Assembly: GCF_001648175.1 (NCBI RefSeq)
Contig: NZ_CP015243.1
Location: 1,798,001-1,862,000, forward strand
Length of the DNA stretch: 64,000 nt
DNA from: Halotalea alkalilenta
Lineage (GTDB): Bacteria > Pseudomonadota > Gammaproteobacteria > Pseudomonadales > Halomonadaceae
Direction: 5' to 3'
The notes under the pieces: generated by a model
The model's database searches: none
Seen by the model: the letters and a program-made list of their open reading frames with translations, nothing else
Told to the model about the DNA's origin: nothing
Part shown: piece by piece, positions 29,159-38,710 of the stretch
Numbering within the stretch: the stretch's first letter is position 1
Layout of the letters: every line of letters begins with the position of its first letter
Program-made: the position numbers and the translations under genes

Positions 29159-32100
29159 TGATCGATCCGGGTGGCGATCCGCGCCAGCATCTCGGGGCGG
29201 ATCATGCCGGGATGGTCGCAGTCGAGATCGATGCCGACGATCTCGCCTTCGACGTAGGGTGCCCAGGCGGAGCGTTCGAGCCAGTGCTGCTCGCGCGGCG
29301 CGGCGGCGGTGAAGAACAGCATCCCACCGCGGTAGCGCAGGTGGTGCGAGGCGCGCACCAGACGGCTCGAGTTGATCACCACGTCCACCAGCCGGTCGAG
29401 GGTCGCGGTATCGAGGCTCGCCATCGCGTGCTGTTCGTGCTCGAGCAGTGCGACCACGGTGGCGCGCTCGACTGGCGCCCCGGGCGGCGCCTCGACGCCG
29501 GCGAGACGCAGCAGCGCGACCAGCGCCTCGTGCTCATCGGGTGGCATCATGTGACGCCACAGGTCGCTCGGGTAGGCGTCGAGCAGGGCGAGTAGCTCGA
29601 CTTCCTCCCCATCCTCCTGCAGTAGCGCGGCCACGGTATGGGCGACCATGCCGCCCAGCGACCAGCCGAGCAGCCTGTAGGGGCCATGTGGCTGGCGGGT
29701 ACGCAGCGCGGCCAGATAGTCGCGCGCCATCGCCTCGAGGCTCTCAGGCGGTGTCTCGCCTTCCCGCAGCCCTTCGGCCTGGACGCCGATCACCGCGCCG
29801 TCGCCGCCCAGTACCCGCGCAAGCCCCGCGTAGCACCAGGCCAGCCCGCCGGCCGGGTGGAAGCAGAACAGCGTGGGCGTCCGGCTGCCAGGCGCGGCGC
29901 GGCGCAGGGTGAGGAGGCGATCGAGCGCGCCCTCGCGCTGCGCCTGGTCGAGCTCGCGCGCCATCCGCGCAGGGGTAGGGGCGGTGAACACGGTGGCGAT
30001 CGAGACCTCCTCGCCGGTCGCCTCGCGGATCCTCAGTGCCAGTTGCACCGCCGCCAGCGAGTGCCCGCCGAGGTCGAAGAAGTCGTCATCGGCGCCGAAT
30101 TCGTCGAGCGCCAAGGTGGCGGCGAATAGCGCGCAGAGTTCGCGCTCGCGCGGCGATGACGGCGCGCGACGCGCAGGCGTAGCCGCCTCGGGAGGCGGCG
30201 GCAGGGCGCGTCGATCGAGCTTGCCGTTGGGGCTCAGCGGCAGTCGCTCGATCGGCACCAGTGCACTCGGCACCATGTAGTCGGGCAGCCAGTGGTGAAG
30301 GTGATCGTCGAGCTCGGCTCGCCAGTCGATGGCGCTATCCTCGGCCAGCACCAGGTAGCCGATCAGCCGTTCGGCATGGAGATTGACCGCGGCGGCCTCG
30401 ACCGCCGGGTGGCGCTCGAGCACCGCCTCGATCTCGTCGAGCTCCAGGCGCTGGCCGCGCAGCTTGACCTGATGGTCGATGCGGCCGTGGTACTCGAGCT
30501 CGCCGGCCGGGTTCCAGCGCGCCAGATCGCCGCTTTTATATAGTCGCTGGCCGTCGAGGCCGGTGACGAAGCGCTCCGTGGTGAGCTCAGGGCGGCCGAT
30601 GTAGCCGCGCGCCAGGTTGCGCCCGCCGATGTGGAGTTCGCCGATCACCCCGACCGGCAGGCGCAGGCCCTGCGGGTCGAGGATCTCGATCCGGGTATTC
30701 CAGATCGGGTGGCCTATCGGTACCGAGGCCCGATCCTTCAATCGCTCGCAGGGCCAGTAGGTGACGTCGACCGCGGCCTCGGTGGGGCCGTAGAGGTTGT
30801 GCAGTCGTGCGCTGCCTTCGAAGGCACGCTGGAAGCGCTCGACCAGACCGCGCTTGAGCGCCTCGCCGCTGGCGAACACCTGTCGCAGGCTCGGCAGCCT
30901 GCGCGGGGCATGCTCGAGCTCGTCGAGGAAGGCCGCGAGCATCGAGGGCACGAAGTGCAGCGTGGTGATCGACTCGGCGGCGATGATCTCGGCCAGGTAG
31001 CGCGGGTCGCGGTGGCCTTCGGGGCGCGCCATCACCAGGGTGGCGCCGTGGAGCAGCGGCCAGAACAGCTCCCACACCGAAACGTCGAAGCCGACCGGGG
31101 TCTTTTGCAGTACCCGGTCGCGGGCACTCAGGCGGTATTCGTGCTGCATCCACTCCAGCCGGTTGACGATCGCACGGTGCTCGATCACCACCCCCTTGGG
31201 CTCGCCGGTCGAGCCGGAGGTGAACAGCACGTAGGCCGGATCGGTCGGCGAGCGCGCGGGGAGCCGGCGCTGGTCGAGTGCGGAAGGTGCGGTCAGACGC
31301 TCGTCCCGGGCGTCGAATTCGAGCCACTCGACTCCCTCGGGCAGCGCTTGGGCGTGGTCCGCGTCACAGATCACCAAGAGCGGTGCCGCGCGTTCGATCA
31401 TCCGCTGCCAGCGCCCCGGCGGCTGGTCCAGCGGCAGCGGCATGTAGGCCGCGGCGCACTTGTGGATCGCCAGCAGGGCGATTTCGAGTTCCAGCGAGCG
31501 CGGCAGCGCTACGCCGATCACCCGGGGCGTCTGCGGCGCGGGCGCGGCGAGCGTGTCGAGGCGCGCGAGAATCAGCGCGGCGAGACGCCGGGCACGGGTA
31601 TCGAGGGTGCGGTAGTCGAGCCGCTCGCCCTCGAAGGCCAGTGCCTCGGCGTCCGGGGTGCGTGCCACCTGACGCTCGAACAGCGTCGCCAGGTCGGTTT
31701 CCTCCACCGGATGGTCGGTGTCGTTCCAGCGCTCGATGCGCTCGAGCTCCTCCGCGGTGGCGATCGGCAGCTCGCCGACCGGCTGGCGCGGATGGGTGGC
31801 CAGCGTCTCGCACCACTGCACCAACCGGGTCAGATGATCAAGGGCATCGGGCGCCGAGTAGAGCTTCGGGTTGCTCTCCAGGGTCAGATGCAGTGCGTCA
31901 TCGTCGTTGCCGAGGTAAAGGCTTAGGGTCATGTCGTCGACCGGCCCGGGAGCGAGGTGGTGCGTCTCGGTGGCGCAGCCGTCGAACAGCCGCGGCTGGG
32001 CGAACGGCAGGATGTTGACCTGCGGTCCGGACAGCGGCGCCTCGCCGGGCAGCCGGTCGAGCTCGCGGGCGAGCCATTCATGGCGATAGCGCTGGTGGCG

Positions 32101-33096
32101 GCGGGCGCCGCTCAGCGCCTTGCGCAGCTGGGCGAGCCAGTCGACCAGCCCAGTCTCCAGGCCGGCTTCGATCCGCAGCGGTAGTACGTTGACCACGGAT
32201 ACCGGCGTGCGCAGCGCGCTGGCATCGAGCCGACCCATCATCGGCAGGCCGAGCACCGGCGATGCGCTGGCGGTCATCCGGGCGAGATAGCTCGCGATCA
32301 TCGCGAGCAGCAGTTCGGGCAGGGTGGCATCGAGCGAGTCGGCCAATCGCGCGAGTGCGGCCCGACGCTGTGCATCGAGCGTAACGCGATGGCGCTGAGG
32401 GCGAGGGGCGGCGAGCGAGAAACGCCCCGCCAGCGAGACGGCTTCGCCGGCCTCGGCCAGCTGGCCGTGCCAATAGTCGCGATCCTTCAGGCAGGCCGGA
32501 CTCTCGCGATAGGCGCGCTCGGCCTCGAGCCGGGCCTCGAGCCTGCCGAACCAGGCCTCGCGCGGCGCCACTCCGGTGCCGAGCGCCTGATAATGCTCAG
32601 CGGCACGCTGCTGCAGCAGTCCATAGGCATAGGCGTCGAACTGCAGGTGATGAATGCTCGAGAACCATATCCAGTGCCGCTCGGCGATGCGCAGCAGCGC
32701 CTGCTCCACCAGCGGATCGCTGGCCGGGTCCAGCACACGCTCGAGCCGTCCCAGCATCCATTCCCAGGCAGCCTCCCGCGGGGTGGGGTGGGCGGAGAGA
32801 TCGATGCGCGCGAGCGGGATCGGTGGATGGGCCTCGAGCTGTTGGAAGGGGCCTTCGGTGTCCACATCGAACCGCGCCCGCAGCACTTCGACCTCGGCCA
32901 GGCTCGATTCGATCGCGCAAGCGAGCCGGTCGGCGTCGAGCGCACCGCGAATTTCCAGCGCCTGGCCGGTGAGGTAGGCCTGGGCCGAGGCGCCCAGCTG
33001 CTGGGCATACCAGACGCCGCTCTGGCTGCCGGTCAATGGGTATCGCTGCACATCGATCAGATTGGCAGCGGTGGGATGGGAAGTGTAGTGGGACAC
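29143..33096 (-). CDS. entF: Enterobactin-type nonribosomal peptide synthetase EntF (C-A-T-TE)
   Basis: A 1317-residue synthetase. The condensation domain (about 15-455) has HHLQFDAYAYG near residue 149. The adenylation domain (about 475-980) has VLFTSGSTGEPKG near 625 and YGPTEAAVDVTYW. The carrier domain has LGGHS near 1010. The thioesterase has GWSLGG near 1145, Asp in LLDAYP near 1172 and His in DHPGM near 1293. Pocket residues seen in DVSVW, LHFVPSM, FASGEA and the TEAAVDV region match the serine code of E. coli EntF. It should join dihydroxybenzoyl units from EntB to serine and release a cyclic or linear oligomer. The GTG start has CCAGGAG upstream. It is the first gene of an operon with the hydrolase-like gene. 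Confidence 0.94.
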   Translation of the reverse strand: MSHYTSHPTAANLIDVQRYPLTGSQSGVWYAQQLGASAQAYLTGQALEIRGALDADRLACAIESSLAEVEVLRARFDVDTEGPFQQLEAHPPIPLARIDLSAHPTPREAAWEWMLGRLERVLDPASDPLVEQALLRIAERHWIWFSSIHHLQFDAYAYGLLQQRAAEHYQALGTGVAPREAWFGRLEARLEAERAYRESPACLKDRDYWHGQLAEAGEAVSLAGRFSLAAPRPQRHRVTLDAQRRAALARLADSLDATLPELLLAMIASYLARMTASASPVLGLPMMGRLDASALRTPVSVVNVLPLRIEAGLETGLVDWLAQLRKALSGARRHQRYRHEWLARELDRLPGEAPLSGPQVNILPFAQPRLFDGCATETHHLAPGPVDDMTLSLYLGNDDDALHLTLESNPKLYSAPDALDHLTRLVQWCETLATHPRQPVGELPIATAEELERIERWNDTDHPVEETDLATLFERQVARTPDAEALAFEGERLDYRTLDTRARRLAALILARLDTLAAPAPQTPRVIGVALPRSLELEIALLAIHKCAAAYMPLPLDQPPGRWQRMIERAAPLLVICDADHAQALPEGVEWLEFDARDERLTAPSALDQRRLPARSPTDPAYVLFTSGSTGEPKGVVIEHRAIVNRLEWMQHEYRLSARDRVLQKTPVGFDVSVWELFWPLLHGATLVMARPEGHRDPRYLAEIIAAESITTLHFVPSMLAAFLDELEHAPRRLPSLRQVFASGEALKRGLVERFQRAFEGSARLHNLYGPTEAAVDVTYWPCERLKDRASVPIGHPIWNTRIEILDPQGLRLPVGVIGELHIGGRNLARGYIGRPELTTERFVTGLDGQRLYKSGDLARWNPAGELEYHGRIDHQVKLRGQRLELDEIEAVLERHPAVEAAAVNLHAERLIGYLVLAEDSAIDWRAELDDHLHHWLPDYMVPSALVPIERLPLSPNGKLDRRALPPPPEAATPARRAPSSPRERELCALFAATLALDEFGADDDFFDLGGHSLAAVQLALRIREATGEEVSIATVFTAPTPARMARELDQAQREGALDRLLTLRRAAPGSRTPTLFCFHPAGGLAWCYAGLARVLGGDGAVIGVQAEGLREGETPPESLEAMARDYLAALRTRQPHGPYRLLGWSLGGMVAHTVAALLQEDGEEVELLALLDAYPSDLWRHMMPPDEHEALVALLRLAGVEAPPGAPVERATVVALLEHEQHAMASLDTATLDRLVDVVINSSRLVRASHHLRYRGGMLFFTAAAPREQHWLERSAWAPYVEGEIVGIDLDCDHPGMIRPEMLARIATRIDQWLAP

Positions 33097-33166
33097 TCGC
33101 CTGCGACTCCTGGAACGCCATCTGTCGGTCGAAAAGTGTGACTTAAATTAAAGCTTAAGGTCAACC

Positions 33167-33185
33167 AAATGAGAATAATTTTTGT
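33167..33185 (-). promoter_or_regulatory. Putative Fur box upstream of entF
   Basis: AAATGAGAATAATTTTT on the plus strand (33167-33183) resembles the AATGAGAATNATT Fur core. It lies in an AT-rich stretch about 75 bases before the entF start, between the divergent entF and fecI genes. Confidence 0.6.
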
Positions 33186-33292
33186 TCATTTTTGGGCCGC
33201 ATCGCTGCCGTGCGCACCAACCTGGTGCTTCTCGGCGTGCCAGGCGCGCATCGCGTCGTCATGACGAATCGGCTACCATGCCGTCTGATCAA

Positions 33293-33311
33293 TTCAAATG
33301 ATAATGATTCG
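33293..33311 (+). promoter_or_regulatory. Putative Fur box upstream of fecI
   Basis: TCAAATGATAATGATTCGG (33293-33311) contains AATGATAATGATT, a strong half of the GATAATGATAATCATTATC consensus. It stands about 55 bases before the sigma factor ATG and would make the signalling pair iron-repressed. Confidence 0.65.
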
Positions 33312-33363
33312 GCTTATGCCGTCTGGCGGGCTACCCCCATCGTAGTGGAGATTTCCTCAGGTC

Positions 33364-33855
33364 ATGGTCCATGACGTGCATTCGCTCTACAGCCATCACC
33401 GTGCCTGGCTGGCCCGCTGGCTGACGGGCCGTCTCGACGATCCAGGCGCAGCTTCGGACCTGGTCCAAGATACCTTCCTGCGCTTGCTCGGCGTCGATGC
33501 CCGGCAGCTCGAGCGACTGCATGAGCCGCGCGCCTATCTGGTCACCGTCGCCCGGCATTTACTGATCGACCACCAGCGCCGCCGTGCGCTCGAGCGCGCC
33601 CTGCTCGAGGCCCTCGCTGCCTGTCCGGCCTCCTCGGTGCCCTCCAGCGAAGAGCAGATGATCATGCTCGAAACCTTGCTCGAGATCGAACGTCTGCTCG
33701 ACGGCCTGGCACCCAAGGTGCGCAGCGCCTTTCTGATGGCGCGTCTCGAGGGACTCGACCAGGCCGAGATCGCCCGCCGCCTCGGTGTCTCCACGCGCAG
33801 TGTCAGGCGCTATCTGGTCGAGGCGCTGAGCCACTGTCTGCAGGCCAGCGGATGA
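33364..33855 (+). CDS. fecI: FecI-like ECF RNA polymerase sigma factor
   Basis: A 163-residue extracytoplasmic-function sigma factor of the iron-uptake (FecI/FpvI) group. Region 2 has LYSHHRAWLARWL and DPGAASDLVQDTFLRLL, followed by REPRAYLVTVARHLLIDHQRRR-like sequence. Region 4 has LDGLAPKVRSAFLMARLEGL and AEIARRLGVSTRSVRRYLVEAL. It should direct transcription of the receptor gene downstream when FecR signals ferric siderophore. Its stop overlaps the fecR ATG (ATGA). A Fur box lies upstream. Confidence 0.92.
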   Translation: MVHDVHSLYSHHRAWLARWLTGRLDDPGAASDLVQDTFLRLLGVDARQLERLHEPRAYLVTVARHLLIDHQRRRALERALLEALAACPASSVPSSEEQMIMLETLLEIERLLDGLAPKVRSAFLMARLEGLDQAEIARRLGVSTRSVRRYLVEALSHCLQASG

Positions 33856-34814
33856 GCGACGCCGAGCCGCCGCTGTCGTCGCGAGTGGCTCGGGAAGCGG
33901 CGCGCTGGTGGCTGAAGCTCGAGGAGCGCTCGTCGAATCCCAGCGTCCACGCCGCCTTCGAGCGCTGGCTGTCGCGAGACCCCCAGCATCTCGAGGCCTG
34001 GCAGCGGCTGGCCGCGCTGGACCAACGGATCAGCGCGCTGCCGCCTGGGATCGGCGAAAAGACCTTGGACGGCGCCCGGCGCCAACGGCGTATGTTACTC
34101 AAGACCACGGCGATGGTCGCGATCGGTTTGCCGCTGGCAGCGGAGGGAACGCGCCGGCTGCCCTGGAGCAACTGGCTCGCCGACCAGCGTACCGCGGTGG
34201 GGGAGCGGCGCGAGATCACGCTGGCCGACGGCGGGCGACTATGGCTCAACACCGCAAGCGCCGCCGACATCGAGTATGACCGGCGCGGCCGCCGGCTGCG
34301 TTTGATCGCAGGCGAGCTGGTGGTTCGAACCGCCGCCGACGTCGAGCGACCCGCGCGCCCCTTTTTCGTCGATACCCCGAGCGGGCGCGTCGAGGCGTTG
34401 GGGACTTACTTCGGGGTGCGCCTGGAGGGCGCGACGGTCGATCTCCTGGTGTTGGAGGGGCGGGTACGGGTGGATACGCGAGGCGGCGCCTCCCGAACGA
34501 TCGATGCGGGCCAGTCGACGCGCTTCAATCGCGATGAGATCGCGCTACCGACGGCGGGCGATACCACCTCGATCGGTTGGACCCAGGGGCTTCTCTATGC
34601 CGAAGACTGGCGGTTGGACCGGGTCGTCGAAGAGCTCGCCCGCTATCGCAGTGGCTGGCTTTCATGCGACCCGGCGGTGGCGGCGCTGCGGATCTCGGCG
34701 GTGCTGCGCCTCGACGACGTCGATGCCGCACTGGCGACGATCGCGGCCAGCCTGCCGGTGCGGGTGCGCTACCGCACCCGTTACTGGGCCACGCTCGGCA
34801 CGCTGGAAGGCTGA
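33852..34814 (+). CDS. fecR: FecR-like anti-sigma factor / signal transducer
   Basis: A 320-residue inner-membrane sigma regulator. The N-terminal cytoplasmic domain (DUF4880 type) has EAARWWLKLEERSSNP and FERWLSRDPQHLEAWQRL. One transmembrane helix follows (TTAMVAIGLPLAAEG, about residues 84-98). The periplasmic FecR domain has ITLADGGRLWLNTASAADIEYD, LIAGELVVRT and FFVDTPSGRVEALGTYFGVR. The C-terminal STN-like end (LARYRSGWLSCDPAVAALRISAVL) should contact the receptor's signalling domain. Translationally coupled to fecI. Confidence 0.92.
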   Translation: MSDAEPPLSSRVAREAARWWLKLEERSSNPSVHAAFERWLSRDPQHLEAWQRLAALDQRISALPPGIGEKTLDGARRQRRMLLKTTAMVAIGLPLAAEGTRRLPWSNWLADQRTAVGERREITLADGGRLWLNTASAADIEYDRRGRRLRLIAGELVVRTAADVERPARPFFVDTPSGRVEALGTYFGVRLEGATVDLLVLEGRVRVDTRGGASRTIDAGQSTRFNRDEIALPTAGDTTSIGWTQGLLYAEDWRLDRVVEELARYRSGWLSCDPAVAALRISAVLRLDDVDAALATIAASLPVRVRYRTRYWATLGTLEG

Positions 34815-34870
34815 TCACTCCCGGGCTGAGCGACCCGGTCACGGAGCGGATGAATGAACGACCCGGCGAT

Positions 34871-34896
34871 GGAAAAAATTATCTTTTCGATGTCCG
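34871..34896 (+). promoter_or_regulatory. Candidate FecI-type promoter of the receptor gene
   Basis: GGAAAA at 34871 followed about 16 bases later by GTCC resembles the GGAAAT...TC pattern of FecI-dependent promoters. It lies in the 152-base gap between fecR and the receptor gene, about 75 bases before its ATG. The match is short and could be chance. Confidence 0.4.
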
Positions 34897-34966
34897 CTTT
34901 TATTCATTGGTTCGTCATCCCTGTCATCACCGATCGACAACTTCTCCTGTCAGGGAAACCACAACC

Positions 34967-37423
34967 ATGTCATTCGATTCTCGCCGTCCCTCCACCGTTT
35001 GCTGGCGTCGTCTCGCGGCGCGGGGAGGCCTGGCGGCGGCGCTGGGTTGCGCCCTCGGCGTATCGTTGCCCGCCTTCGCTCAGCAGCCAGCGGCTCAGCC
35101 GGGTGCCGCGCGCAGCTATACGATCCCTGCCGGCCCCTTGGGTCCGGCGCTGATGCGTTTCGCCAGTGAGGCCGGAGTCAACCTGGTGCTCGACCCGCAG
35201 CTGGTCGACGGGCGCACCAGCCCAGGCGTGCAGGGCAGTCTCTCGGTGGCGCAAGGATTCTCCCTGCTGCTCCAGGGCAGCGGCCTGGAGAGTGTGCCGA
35301 GCGGTAATGGAGGCTACGTGCTGGTCGAGCGCAGCGCGCAGAGCGGCTCTTTGGATACGCTGACGGTGATCGGCACCCGGTTCGTCGCCGGCAATGATCG
35401 GTTGGTGCCGGAGTACGCCGGCGGCCAGGTGGCCAGCGGCGGACGGTTGGGGGTGCTTGGCCAGCAGCAGGCGTTCGACGTGCCGTTCAACATCACCTCC
35501 TATACCGCCAAGAGAGTGGAGGACCGCCAGGCGAAGACGCTTGGCGATGTGCTGAAGAGCGATGCCTCGGTACAGGTCGGCTCGGGCTATGGCAACTACG
35601 CCGAAAGCTTTCGTATTCGCGGCTTCACGCTCTCCGGCGATGACGTTTCGTTCGGCGGCCTCTACGGCGTGCTGCCGCGGCAGGTGGTGGTACCCAACGC
35701 GATCGAGCGGGTCGAGGTGCTCAAGGGGGCGAGCGCGTTTCTGAACGGCGTACCGCCGGGCGGGTCGGGCGTCGGCGGCTCGATCAACCTCGAGCCCAAG
35801 CGTGCCGGCGACGAGCCGCTGCTGCGCACCACCCTGGGCTACGCCACTGACGGCTACGGCGAGGCCGCGGTCGACGCTGGGCGCCGCTTCGGCGACGACA
35901 ATCAGTTCGGTGCACGGATCAACCTGCTTCGTGGCAGCGGCGGTTCGCCCGTCAGCGGTGACGATGACGAGCGCTCGAGCTCCTTTGCGCTGGCGCTGGA
36001 CTATCGCGGTGAGCGGCTGCGCAGTTCGCTCGACGTCGGTTACCAGAAGCAGGTCTACCAGGGCACTCGGCGCGGTATCTATCTCGGCGGCGAGCTGACC
36101 CAGATGCCGCAGGCGCCTTCGCCGCGAACCAACTACACCCCCTCCTGGGCTTACTCGGAGGTCGAGACCACCTACGGCATGTGGCGCGGCGAGTACGACT
36201 TCGCGCCCAACTGGACCGGCTACCTGGCGCTGGGCGGCAATGACACCGAGGAGTACGGCGTCTATAGCTCTCCGACGGTGAACAACCTTGCCGGCGATGC
36301 CACCGTCGGGCGCATGGATGTCCCCTTCGAGGCCAAGAGCTTCGCCTCCCAGGCGGGCGTGCGTGGCAGCTTCGACACCGGTGCGGTTTCCCACTCGGTC
36401 AACCTCGGCTATTCCGGGGTGCTGCGCAGGTCCTACAGCGCCTACCGGATGACCTCGAACTCGGATACCAACATCTTTGATCCGGTGGACGTGCCGGCCC
36501 CTACCGACTACTACGACTTCCCCGGCGGGGACATGGACGACCCTAACCTGCGCAACCGCGTGCGTGCCAACGGCGTCTCTCTCTCCGACACCTTGTCGAT
36601 GTTCGACGACAAGCTGCGCCTGCTCGCGGGTGTTCGCTACCAGGAACTCACCGTGCGCAACTACAGCTATGAAGGCGCGCCGGAAAACGCCTTCGACGAG
36701 TCGGCCTACACTCCGGTCTACGGCATCGTCTATCAGCCGTGGGAGACGGTTTCGTTCTACGCCAACTATGTCCAGGCCTTGCAGCAGGGGCCGACGGTGC
36801 CCTCCAGCGAAGGCTATCCCAACGCAGGCCAGGTGCTGGGCACGGTGCGTTCGAAGCAGCACGAGGCCGGGGTCAAGTTCGACTATGGCCGCATCGGCGG
36901 CGGTATCAGCCTGTTCCAGATCGAACAGCCCAACGCCTCGGGCGACGGTGAGGTCTATGCGCTCAACGGCGAGCAGAAAAATCGCGGGCTCGAGCTCAGC
37001 GTCTTCGGCGAACCGCTGGTCGGCTGGCGCGTGCTGGGGGGCGTGACCTTCCTCGATACCGAGCTCAGCGGCACCACCGATGGCGCCAACGATGGCAACG
37101 ACGCCATCGGCGTGCCGAAGTACCAGGCCAATCTGGGCAGCGAGTGGGACCTGTCCGGCGTCGAGGGACTGACCTTGACCGGCGATGTGGTACGCACCGG
37201 TTCGCAGTACGCCGACGACGGTAACCAGTATCGCCTCGAGCCTTGGACCCGCCTGGATCTTGGCGTGCGCTATGCCACCCGGCTCGCCGGCAGCCCGGTG
37301 ACCTGGCGCGCTGGAATCGAGAACGTGACCAACAACGGCTACTGGGAGAGCGTCGGCGAGAGCGGCTACGTCACCCAGGGCATGCCGAGGCTGTTCAAGC
37401 TTTCGATGTCGGTCGATCTCTGA
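34967..37423 (+). CDS. TonB-dependent siderophore receptor with STN signalling domain
   Basis: An 818-residue outer-membrane transducer. The order is a signal peptide (LAAALGCALGVSLPAFA), an STN signalling domain (about 50-121: YTIPAGPLGPALMRFASEAG), a TonB-box-like DTLTVIG, the plug (FRIRGFTLSGDDVSFGGLYG, IERVEVLKGASAFLNGVPPGGSGVGGSIN), and a 22-strand barrel ending in MPRLFKLSMSVDL with terminal aromatic/hydrophobic residues. It should bind a ferric siderophore and signal to FecR. Whether it takes the cell's own catecholate or a foreign siderophore is not clear from sequence. The frame is open from 34577, but the ATG at 34967 with CAGGGAAA upstream gives the signal peptide. Confidence 0.93.
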   Translation: MSFDSRRPSTVCWRRLAARGGLAAALGCALGVSLPAFAQQPAAQPGAARSYTIPAGPLGPALMRFASEAGVNLVLDPQLVDGRTSPGVQGSLSVAQGFSLLLQGSGLESVPSGNGGYVLVERSAQSGSLDTLTVIGTRFVAGNDRLVPEYAGGQVASGGRLGVLGQQQAFDVPFNITSYTAKRVEDRQAKTLGDVLKSDASVQVGSGYGNYAESFRIRGFTLSGDDVSFGGLYGVLPRQVVVPNAIERVEVLKGASAFLNGVPPGGSGVGGSINLEPKRAGDEPLLRTTLGYATDGYGEAAVDAGRRFGDDNQFGARINLLRGSGGSPVSGDDDERSSSFALALDYRGERLRSSLDVGYQKQVYQGTRRGIYLGGELTQMPQAPSPRTNYTPSWAYSEVETTYGMWRGEYDFAPNWTGYLALGGNDTEEYGVYSSPTVNNLAGDATVGRMDVPFEAKSFASQAGVRGSFDTGAVSHSVNLGYSGVLRRSYSAYRMTSNSDTNIFDPVDVPAPTDYYDFPGGDMDDPNLRNRVRANGVSLSDTLSMFDDKLRLLAGVRYQELTVRNYSYEGAPENAFDESAYTPVYGIVYQPWETVSFYANYVQALQQGPTVPSSEGYPNAGQVLGTVRSKQHEAGVKFDYGRIGGGISLFQIEQPNASGDGEVYALNGEQKNRGLELSVFGEPLVGWRVLGGVTFLDTELSGTTDGANDGNDAIGVPKYQANLGSEWDLSGVEGLTLTGDVVRTGSQYADDGNQYRLEPWTRLDLGVRYATRLAGSPVTWRAGIENVTNNGYWESVGESGYVTQGMPRLFKLSMSVDL

Positions 37424-37492
37424 GTCCGACGCTTTCATCGGGCTGGCTGATGCCGGCCCTCGACCATTCTTTTTCACTCAAGGAAACGCTAG

Positions 37493-38620
37493 ATGATCCA
37501 GTTTCGCACTTCCCGTCTTGCTCGTGCCGTCGCCCTTGGCCTGGGGCTCGGGTTCGGCCTCACCGCGCTGCCGGCGCTGGCCGACACCGGCGCCAGCGCA
37601 CCGGCGGCTGCCGGCGCATCCGTAGCGCAGCAGGGCGAGGACTCGCGGGTGCTGAGGCGCGAGCTCTCCCACGGCGTCTACGAAGTGGCCTACAGCCCCA
37701 GTCGCGACTCCCTCTACGTGGCCGCGGCCCAGCGCTTCAACGACGGCGAGGGCGGGGTGCTGTTCGAGCTCGACCCGCGCACCCTCGAGGAGAAAAGGCG
37801 CATCGAGTTGCCCTACAAGGCTTTCGCCCTGGCCCTCGACGATGCCCGCGGCCGGCTCTACGTTGGCGACACCATGGACGCTTCGGTGAGCGCGGTCGAT
37901 CTCGACAGCGGGACGCTGGTCGGCTCGCTGCGCTTCGCCGAGAAGGCGCCGGGCGAGCAGTACTATCCGGTGCATCCACGCATGCTGCGCCTCGATGCGA
38001 ACGCCCAGCGGCTCTACGTCACCGCGGTAGCCGATCCGGGCAAGCTCTATGTGGTCGACACCACCGACATGAGCCTCGCCGGCACCGTCGAGGGGCTCGG
38101 CAAGTGGACCGCGGGGCTGACGCTCGACCCGAGCCGCCAGCGCGCTTACGTGAGCAACTTCGATGGGCAGATCGTGGTGATCGACACCGCAACGCTCGAG
38201 GTCGACGCCCGCTACGCCGCCGGTGGCACCCAGCCGACCAATCTGGCCCTGGATGAAAGTGGCCAGCGGCTCTACATCACCGACCAGGAAAGCGGCGACG
38301 TGGTGGTGCTGAACGCAGCCGACGGTGCGCCGGTGACCCGGATCGCGAGCGGTGCGGGTGCGCTGTCGCTGACCTTCGATGGCGCTCACCGTTGGTTGTT
38401 CGTCACCAATCGCGAGGCTGCCACGGTCAAGGTGTTCGATGCCGAGAGCTACACCTTGCTGGAGACCTTCGAGCTACCGACGCATCCGAACAGCCTCGCG
38501 GTCGACGACGCCAGCGGTAGCCTGTTCGTCACCATCAAGGAGCCGCTCAGTCAGCCCGAGGACGAAGACGGCGACTGGGAGGGCGACTCGCATGACTCGG
38601 TAGCACGGATCACGCCCTGA
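37493..38620 (+). CDS. YncE-like periplasmic beta-propeller protein
   Basis: A 375-residue secreted protein (signal peptide LARAVALGLGLGFGLTALPALA) of the YncE/lactonase-like seven-bladed beta-propeller type. Repeated blade motifs are seen, such as RLYVGDTMDASVSAVDLDSG, RAYVSNFDGQIVVIDTATLE, RLYITDQESGDVVVLNAADG and WLFVTNREAATVKVFDAES. E. coli yncE is iron-regulated and neighbours the TonB receptor gene yncD, so the position 70 bases after this receptor fits an iron-linked role. Biochemical function in this family is unknown. The C-terminus is acidic (EDEDGDWEGD). Confidence 0.85.
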   Translation: MIQFRTSRLARAVALGLGLGFGLTALPALADTGASAPAAAGASVAQQGEDSRVLRRELSHGVYEVAYSPSRDSLYVAAAQRFNDGEGGVLFELDPRTLEEKRRIELPYKAFALALDDARGRLYVGDTMDASVSAVDLDSGTLVGSLRFAEKAPGEQYYPVHPRMLRLDANAQRLYVTAVADPGKLYVVDTTDMSLAGTVEGLGKWTAGLTLDPSRQRAYVSNFDGQIVVIDTATLEVDARYAAGGTQPTNLALDESGQRLYITDQESGDVVVLNAADGAPVTRIASGAGALSLTFDGAHRWLFVTNREAATVKVFDAESYTLLETFELPTHPNSLAVDDASGSLFVTIKEPLSQPEDEDGDWEGDSHDSVARITP

Positions 38621-38710
38621 GCTTGGACCAAGCTTGCTCTCCAGGCCGCCCGCCGTCGACCATCGTCTATCCTGCTGTCGACCGCGTCAGCAGTGACAGG
38701 AGAGACTTTG

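Noticed and set aside
34970..37477. 835-residue minus-strand open frame opposite the TonB receptor
   Set aside because: It mirrors the receptor gene exactly and has no recognisable domains or ribosome site; the plus strand has clear receptor motifs.
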